NCBI GenBank assembly: GCA_025928545.1
Contig: JAICJH010000012.1
Coordinates: forward strand, 1-64,000
Length of the DNA: 64,000 nt
From: Bryobacteraceae bacterium
GTDB lineage: Bacteria; Acidobacteriota; Terriglobia; Bryobacterales; Bryobacteraceae
Direction: 5' to 3'
Below are positions 59,006 through 64,000 of the stretch, one piece after another (the stretch's first letter is position 1; the number at the start of each line of letters is the position of its first letter). A model generated the notes under the pieces. That model made no database searches. It was not told where the DNA came from and saw only the letters and a list, made by a program, of their open reading frames with translations. A program made the translations under genes and the position numbers.

Positions 59006-59011
59006 ATTGTA
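59006..59011 (-). promoter_or_regulatory. -10 box of glmS
   Basis: TACAAT on the minus strand, 6 nt before the glmS ATG; leaderless pattern. Confidence 0.45.
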
Positions 59012-59064
59012 CGAAGTAAGTTCGGTGCTGGATGAGCATGTGAGATTCCAAACGGAATCCCGGG

Positions 59065-59292
59065 TCAGGAGCTTAGCTTTTCTATTCTGTAGTCTTCGAT
59101 GACGGGGTTGCTGAGGACATCGCGGGCGATGGCGTCGAGGTCTTCGGAGGGATCGAGGGTGATTTCGAAGAATTTGCCCTGGCGGACGTCTTCGATGCCT
59201 TTGTGTCCGAGGCCCTTCAGGGCGGCGCGAATGGTCTGACCCTGGGGGTCGAGGACGGATTGTTTGAAGGTAACGTAGACGCGAGCTTTCAC
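59065..59292 (-). CDS. purS: Phosphoribosylformylglycinamidine synthase subunit PurS
   Basis: A 75-residue protein: [43 protein letters not shown] is the PurS pattern. PurS bridges PurL and PurQ in the purine pathway. Neither partner gene is in the window. The start is GTG at 59292; TAACAT (59299-59304) lies 6 nt upstream, so it has its own leaderless promoter. Confidence 0.9.
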   Translation of the reverse strand: MKARVYVTFKQSVLDPQGQTIRAALKGLGHKGIEDVRQGKFFEITLDPSEDLDAIARDVLSNPVIEDYRIEKLSS

Positions 59293-59341
59293 TGAACTAT
59301 GTTAGCCTGCTTCTTCCTGTGTCAGCCTGCTTCTCCCTGTG

Positions 59342-59587
59342 TTAACCAACTTCTTCGAACAGGCCGATCTGGAGGTCGGGCAGGGCCGGTTTGGTTCGCT
59401 TCCTGTCTGTGGGCGGAGCGAAGGTGCGCATCAGGGCGAGCATTTTCTGATGGGTTTCGCAGATTTCGACGAGGGACAAACAGCGCGGGCAGCCGCCCCG
59501 GACGGCGCCACGGCCGCCTTCGAAGGGGTCGAACATCGGGTGTCTGGAGCATTTGCCGCGCCAGCGCACGGTGCCGATTTTCAACAT
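59342..59587 (-). CDS. Small Cys/His-rich protein, possible zinc-binding
   Basis: An 81-residue protein with three evenly built ligand pairs: C13-x2-H16, C33-x2-C36 (CPRC) and C43-x2-H46, in TVRWRGKCSRHPMFDP, then GGCPRCLSLVEICETHQKML and a C-terminal LPDLQIGLFEEVG. This suggests one or two zinc sites. No named family is recognised. It follows the RND adaptor gene with a 1-bp gap and is probably in that operon; an overlapping frame on the other strand looks random. Confidence 0.55.
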   Translation of the reverse strand: MLKIGTVRWRGKCSRHPMFDPFEGGRGAVRGGCPRCLSLVEICETHQKMLALMRTFAPPTDRKRTKPALPDLQIGLFEEVG

Positions 59588-59588
59588 A

Positions 59589-60953
59589 TTATTGTCCGGC
59601 GCGACCGGCGGGGGGAGCGGTGTAGGGCTTTACGATCGCGCCCTCTCTGACATCATCGCCCGGGCTCGCTACAACCATTTCGCCGCCTTTCAGGCCTTCG
59701 GCGATTTCGATTTCCGCGCCGTAATCTCTGCCCGGCTGGACCGGGGTCAGATGAATTATCTTCAGACCGCCGCCCTGGGGGGCGTCGCGCAGGATCGCTA
59801 CTTTGATGCCGGAGGCGTTGGTAATCAGCGCATCGCCGCGGACAAGAAGCGGTGGAGCGTCGCGATGGTTGCGGAAGTGAATGCTGGCATACATGCCGGG
59901 GAAGAGCTTGCCGTCGTTATTGGGTATCTGCAATTCAGTCAGCATGGTGCGGGCCGTAGGATCGAGAGTATTGGAGGTACGGGTGACTTTGGCCGGCAAG
60001 ACTTTGCCGGGGAGGTTGGCAAAGGTGATGGTCGCCGGCATGCCGACGCGGATTGTGGCTGCGATAGACTGCGGCACGCTCACGAAGATGCGGAGAGTGC
60101 TCAGCTGAGCGACCCGGAACATTTCATTGCCGTAACCGGGACCGCTGCCGACCACGCCGGATTGGGTGGAGGGGGATACGCCCTGACCGCCGCCACCGGA
60201 TGAGATCAGATAGCCGACATCGACGTTGCGCACGGTCACGACGCCCGCGAAGGGGGCTTTGACGCTTTTGAACTGCTGGAGGGCGGTCACGCGATCCAGA
60301 TTGGCCTGGGCCTGATTCACATTTTCCTGGCCGCTGCTGACGTTGGCCTGCTGGGCCATTACGAGGGCTTCCGTGGTTTTAGCCGCGGAAACCTGGTTTT
60401 CGTAATCCTGCTGGGCAACCGCTCCGCTCTTTACGAGGTTGGTGTAGCGGGCGAGGGTGGCTTTGGCGAGATCGCGTTGGGCCTCGCTCTGAATTACGGA
60501 AGCCTGCGACACGCCGAGTAATTGCTTCGCCTGGGCCACGGCGGCGCGAGCCTGGGCAACCTGCTGATCGAGATCGGGAGCGTCGATTTCGGCTAGCAAC
60601 TGGCCTTCTTTGACGCGATCGCCGATATCGACGTAACGCTTCCTGAGGTAGCCTGTGGCGCGGGCATAGATAGAGGCTTCCGAGAGAGCGGTCAGGCTGC
60701 CGGGCAGGACAATATCCACGTCGGCGGGGGCCCGGCGAACCTCGGCGGAGGTGACGGTCGGAACCTGGGACTTGACTTCGTTCGCCGCGGCGACGGCGGC
60801 ATTCTCTCTGTCTTTGCGGGGCAGGTAACCAGCCAGCCATGACGCGACAACGAGGATGCCGAGGATCACAACGATGAGTGTGACCTTGCCGCGGGAGATG
60901 TGGTGCTCGTGTGGCGGGTTACCTGTCGTCGTTTCCGGCTTAGTTTCTGTCAT
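59589..60953 (-). CDS. RND efflux periplasmic adaptor (HlyD/MFP family)
   Basis: A 454-residue protein with an N-terminal membrane anchor (residues 25-45), then the barrel-sandwich/lipoyl region (GSLTALSEASIYARATGYLRKRYVDIGDRVKEGQLLAEIDAPDLDQQVAQARAAVAQAK), a coiled-coil hairpin and VKAPFAGVVTVRNVDVGYLIS. It bridges an RND pump to an outer-membrane channel. It overlaps the pump gene by 4 bp. No TolC-type gene is visible in the window. Confidence 0.88.
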   Translation of the reverse strand: MTETKPETTTGNPPHEHHISRGKVTLIVVILGILVVASWLAGYLPRKDRENAAVAAANEVKSQVPTVTSAEVRRAPADVDIVLPGSLTALSEASIYARATGYLRKRYVDIGDRVKEGQLLAEIDAPDLDQQVAQARAAVAQAKQLLGVSQASVIQSEAQRDLAKATLARYTNLVKSGAVAQQDYENQVSAAKTTEALVMAQQANVSSGQENVNQAQANLDRVTALQQFKSVKAPFAGVVTVRNVDVGYLISSGGGGQGVSPSTQSGVVGSGPGYGNEMFRVAQLSTLRIFVSVPQSIAATIRVGMPATITFANLPGKVLPAKVTRTSNTLDPTARTMLTELQIPNNDGKLFPGMYASIHFRNHRDAPPLLVRGDALITNASGIKVAILRDAPQGGGLKIIHLTPVQPGRDYGAEIEIAEGLKGGEMVVASPGDDVREGAIVKPYTAPPAGRAGQ

Positions 60954-63900
60954 TCGGCAACCTGCGTTCCATTCTGCCCGAGGGCGAGTATTTCATGCGA
61001 CTCGTCTTCGATGAGGCGGTCGTGATTCACCGGAGGCTTCCGGCGCAGAAAGGTGTAAACCATTGGAACAAAAAACAGCGTGCTGAGTGTTGCGAACAGC
61101 AGGCCGCCGATGACGGCGCGGCCGAGAGGCGCGTTTTGCTCGCCGCCTTCACCCATGCCGAGCGCCATGGGCAACATGCCGACAATCATGGCGAGGGCGG
61201 TCATAAGTACGGGGCGAATGCGGGTTACTCCGGCGGAAAGGGCGGCTTCGATATGGTCCTTGCCTTCGAAACGTTCATCGTTGGCGAACGTGACTACCAG
61301 AATGCTGTTGGCGGTGGCGACGCCGACGGCCATGATCGCACCCATGAGGGATGGCACGTTGATTGTGGTTTGGGTGATGTAGAGCATCCAGAGAATCCCG
61401 GCGAAGGCGCCGGGCAGCGCGGTGAGAATGATGAAGGGGTCAAGCCACGACTGGAAGTTGACGACCATCAGGAGATAGACGAGCAGCACGGCGAAAACAA
61501 GACCGAGGCTGAGGCGCCTGAACGACGATTCCATGGTTTCAATTTGTCCGCGCAGAGAGATGGCCAGGCCTTTCGGGACGTCTTTGGCGCTGGCGTCGAG
61601 AACCTTCTGGATGTCGGTAGCGACGCCGCCGAGATCGCGCCGATCCGTATTGGCGTAGACGTCGAAGACCGGCTGCACGTTGTAGTGATTCAGCATGCCG
61701 GCGGTCACATTGCGGCGGGTGCCGGCCAGGAGGTTGTCGAGCAACTGAGGCTGCTGAGAACTGGAAAGGGCGCTGATGGGGGTCTGGCGGATGGCGTCGA
61801 CGGAATCCATTCTCGACTGAGGGGTCTGGACGGCCACCTGGTAACTGACGCCGTTGGCGGGATTCAGCCATTGGGTGGGGGCGATCTGGCCGCTGCCGCT
61901 GAGGGAAATCATCATGCTGTTGGCGACGTCGCGCTGGGTCATGCCGGCCTGGCCCGCTTTTTCGCGATCGACGATCAACTCGATGGCGGGCGAGCTCATT
62001 TCCTGGCGGATATGGACATCGACAGCGCCGGGGATGACTTCGAGGCGCTTCTTGAGGAGTTTGGTGAGGTTGTAAGCGGCTGCCTGGTCGCGGCCTGTGA
62101 CTTGAACGTCGATCGGGGCGGGAATACCGAAGTTCAGAATCTGGTTGGTAATGTTGGCGGCCTGGAAGAAGAAGACCTCATCGGGAAATCTGGAATTCAG
62201 CATCCTGCGGAGCTTGCGCTGCACATCCGGCACGGCGAGGTGAGCATCGGGATTGAGGGAGAGCAGAATCTCGCCGTCACTGCCGCCGATGGTGGCGGAA
62301 TCGCCGAAGGCAAGATTGAAGCCGCCCTGAGGCAGGCCGATATCGTCGATGACTTCGGAAAGCGCGCCGACGGGCAGGGTGGCGCGAATGGCGTCTTCCA
62401 CACGACCGAAGACGCGCTCGGTTTCCTCAATGCGCAGGCCTTCGGGGGCGCGGACGTGAAGGCGCATCTGGCCGGAGTCGATGGTCGGAAAGAAGTCGGT
62501 CCCCACGACGGCAATGAGCAGGACGGAAGCTCCGACGAACACGCCGTAGACGATCGAAACGCGGCTGCGGTGATGCAGGCACCAGCCGAGGGCTTTGGCG
62601 TATTTCGCGCGCATCTGTTCAAAGCGGATGTTGAACATGTGGTGCACTTTCCAGATGAGACCTTTGGCGTGGGCCAGGCCTGCTTCGCCGCGGGCATAGA
62701 TTTCGACTTCCGGCCGGAGCATGAAGTGCATCATGGTCGGAACGAGGGTGCGGGAGAGGAAATACGACATCATCATGGCGAACACGACGGCATAGGCCAG
62801 AGGTGTGAACAGGAATTTCGCCGGGCCGGTGAGCAGCAGCACAGGCACGAAGACGATGCAGATGGCCAGAGTGGAAACGAATGCGGGGACGGCGATCTGC
62901 TGGGAGCCATCGAGAATAGCCCGGGTGAGCGGCTTCGCGAGGCCCATGTTGCGGTGAACGTTTTCGATTCCGACGGTGGCATCATCGACAAGGATGCCGA
63001 CGGCGAGGGCCATACCGCCGAGGGTCATCGCATTGATGGTGTGGCCCATGGCCCAGAGCGCGATGCACGAGGTGAGAATCGCCAAAGGAATGGAGGTGCA
63101 AACGATGAGGGTGCTGCGCCAACTGCCGAGGAACAGCAGAATCATCAGGGCGGTGAGGCCGGCGGCGATCAGAGCTTCGCGGGCGACGCCGACAATGGCG
63201 CCTTCGACGAAGAGACTTTGATCGAACATCGGCTTGACGTCGAGGGTGGAGGGCAGCCCGGCCAGAATGGAGGGCAAGAGCTTCTTCATCTCGCGGACGA
63301 TATCGAGGGTGGAGGCCTGACCGTTTTTCAGGATGGTGATCAGGGACGATCGGCGGCCATTTTCGCGAACAATATTTGTCTGGACGCCGTAGCCATCGCG
63401 AACCTGAGCGACGTCGTGGATGTACTTGACGGAACCGTTGACGACTTTGAGGGGAAGATCGTTCAGACCCTGGATGGTGGTGGGGCTGCTGTTGAGGCGG
63501 ACGAAATAATCGCGGTCGCCCATTTTTGCGGCGCCGGCGGGGAGAATCAGATTCTGCGCGCCGATGGCGTTGGATACATCGGTGGCGGAGACGTTGTTGG
63601 CGTACAGAGCCTTGGGGTCGAGATCCACCATGATCTGGGCGAATTTGCCGCCGTAGGGGAGGGGGACCGACGCGCCCTGGATGCTGGCCAACTGGGTTCG
63701 GATGAAATTTTGTCCGAAGTTAAAGATTTCCTGCTCGCTGAGAGTCTTGCTGGAGAGGCCGAGCTGGAGGATGGGAACGCTGGAAGCGTCGTATTTCAGG
63801 ATGGCGGGCGGGAAAATGCCCGGCGGCATGGCGCGGAGGATGGGCTGGCTGATGGCCCCGATCTGGGCGATCGCGAGGTCGATTTTTACGTTCGGCTGGA

Positions 63901-64000
63901 AGAAGACGCGGACCACGGCGACGCCGGTGTAAGACGACGATTCGATGTGTTCAATGTCGTTAACCGTGGTGGAGAGCGCGCGCTCGAAGGAGACGACGAT
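60950..64000 (-). CDS. RND efflux transporter (AcrB/HAE1-like), partial at window edge
   Basis: At least 1,016 residues; the N-terminus lies beyond 64000, roughly 40-60 residues missing. In-frame sequence continues from the edge (NDIEHIESSSYTGVAVVRVF). RND signatures: two sets of six helices, NAIGAQN, ALTVVISVGMALAVGILVDDATVGIENVHRNM with the membrane Asp pair, and a C-terminal half repeating GAIMAVGVATANSILVVTFANDERFEGKDHIEAAL. It exports drugs or other toxic compounds using the proton gradient; substrates unknown. A GTG at 63916 is internal and not the start. Confidence 0.9.
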   Translation of the reverse strand: MVVSFERALSTTVNDIEHIESSSYTGVAVVRVFFQPNVKIDLAIAQIGAISQPILRAMPPGIFPPAILKYDASSVPILQLGLSSKTLSEQEIFNFGQNFIRTQLASIQGASVPLPYGGKFAQIMVDLDPKALYANNVSATDVSNAIGAQNLILPAGAAKMGDRDYFVRLNSSPTTIQGLNDLPLKVVNGSVKYIHDVAQVRDGYGVQTNIVRENGRRSSLITILKNGQASTLDIVREMKKLLPSILAGLPSTLDVKPMFDQSLFVEGAIVGVAREALIAAGLTALMILLFLGSWRSTLIVCTSIPLAILTSCIALWAMGHTINAMTLGGMALAVGILVDDATVGIENVHRNMGLAKPLTRAILDGSQQIAVPAFVSTLAICIVFVPVLLLTGPAKFLFTPLAYAVVFAMMMSYFLSRTLVPTMMHFMLRPEVEIYARGEAGLAHAKGLIWKVHHMFNIRFEQMRAKYAKALGWCLHHRSRVSIVYGVFVGASVLLIAVVGTDFFPTIDSGQMRLHVRAPEGLRIEETERVFGRVEDAIRATLPVGALSEVIDDIGLPQGGFNLAFGDSATIGGSDGEILLSLNPDAHLAVPDVQRKLRRMLNSRFPDEVFFFQAANITNQILNFGIPAPIDVQVTGRDQAAAYNLTKLLKKRLEVIPGAVDVHIRQEMSSPAIELIVDREKAGQAGMTQRDVANSMMISLSGSGQIAPTQWLNPANGVSYQVAVQTPQSRMDSVDAIRQTPISALSSSQQPQLLDNLLAGTRRNVTAGMLNHYNVQPVFDVYANTDRRDLGGVATDIQKVLDASAKDVPKGLAISLRGQIETMESSFRRLSLGLVFAVLLVYLLMVVNFQSWLDPFIILTALPGAFAGILWMLYITQTTINVPSLMGAIMAVGVATANSILVVTFANDERFEGKDHIEAALSAGVTRIRPVLMTALAMIVGMLPMALGMGEGGEQNAPLGRAVIGGLLFATLSTLFFVPMVYTFLRRKPPVNHDRLIEDESHEILALGQNGTQVAE

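Noticed and set aside
58999-59064. Possible glmS ribozyme upstream of glmS
   Set aside because: Only a 6-nt gap separates the -10 box from the ATG, and no conserved ribozyme core is visible.

Overview
The window looks like chromosome of an Acidobacteriota member, most likely the Solibacter/Bryobacter branch. Reasons: two tandem TIGR03435-family secreted proteins (a family expanded in Candidatus Solibacter), a fused MFS/spermidine-synthase protein, a protein with the ANRxNAQKxTGPxTPxGK N-terminus common in that group, uniformly high G+C, and a Gram-negative envelope gene set (outer-membrane barrel, RND pump). The assignment is inference from family content; no 16S gene is present.

Layout. 0.3-2.0 kb: two TIGR03435 genes, then a candidate 6S RNA (2018-2214). 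2.2-5.6 kb: small housekeeping and stress genes (cold-shock domain, Tudor-like domain, YbaK-type editing protein, 3D-domain protein, dienelactone hydrolase, RibD-type reductase). 5.6-11.1 kb: pyrimidine operon pyrR-pyrB-pyrC with a UPF0182 membrane protein coupled to its end. 11.2-12.0 kb: zeta-type toxin/antitoxin pair whose toxin is frameshifted. 12.1-15.8 kb: ClC transporter with its MarR regulator, a methyltransferase, a DinB protein. 16.1-27.5 kb: glutaryl-CoA-dehydrogenase-like enzyme, fused MFS/spermidine synthase, MFS transporter, BNR-repeat protein, homoserine dehydrogenase, two tandem Tat-type small proteins, histidine acid phosphatase, amidohydrolase. 27.6-29.1 kb: ArsR-SRPBCC-DoxX operon ending in a collapsed DUF1801 gene.

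29.2-34.4 kb is a different kind of DNA: about ten very small minus-strand genes for membrane or secreted proteins, two of them paralogous, mixed with remnants (an ArsR N-terminus, an Rhs/YD-like tail, a small membrane gene with an in-frame TGA) and a 44-46 bp direct repeat bounding a cassette of about 1.1 kb. It is the best candidate for an undescribed accessory locus, possibly a degraded polymorphic-toxin/immunity array.

34.5-40 kb: ANRxNAQK protein, acyl-CoA dehydrogenase, a MeaB GTPase fused to methylmalonyl-CoA epimerase, MTA phosphorylase, a glycosyltransferase-like protein and a STAS protein. 40-56.3 kb: one long minus-strand dcw cluster, mraZ-rsmH-ftsL-ftsI-murE-murF-mraY-murD-ftsW-murG-murC-ftsQ-ftsA-ftsZ, without murB or ddl. 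56.5-64 kb: outer-membrane barrel, glmS, purS, a small Cys/His protein and an RND efflux pair running off the right edge.

A recurring signal is a TANNNT-like -10 box 6-8 nt before the start codon with no Shine-Dalgarno, at fourteen genes. This implies many leaderless mRNAs and was used here to choose several starts.
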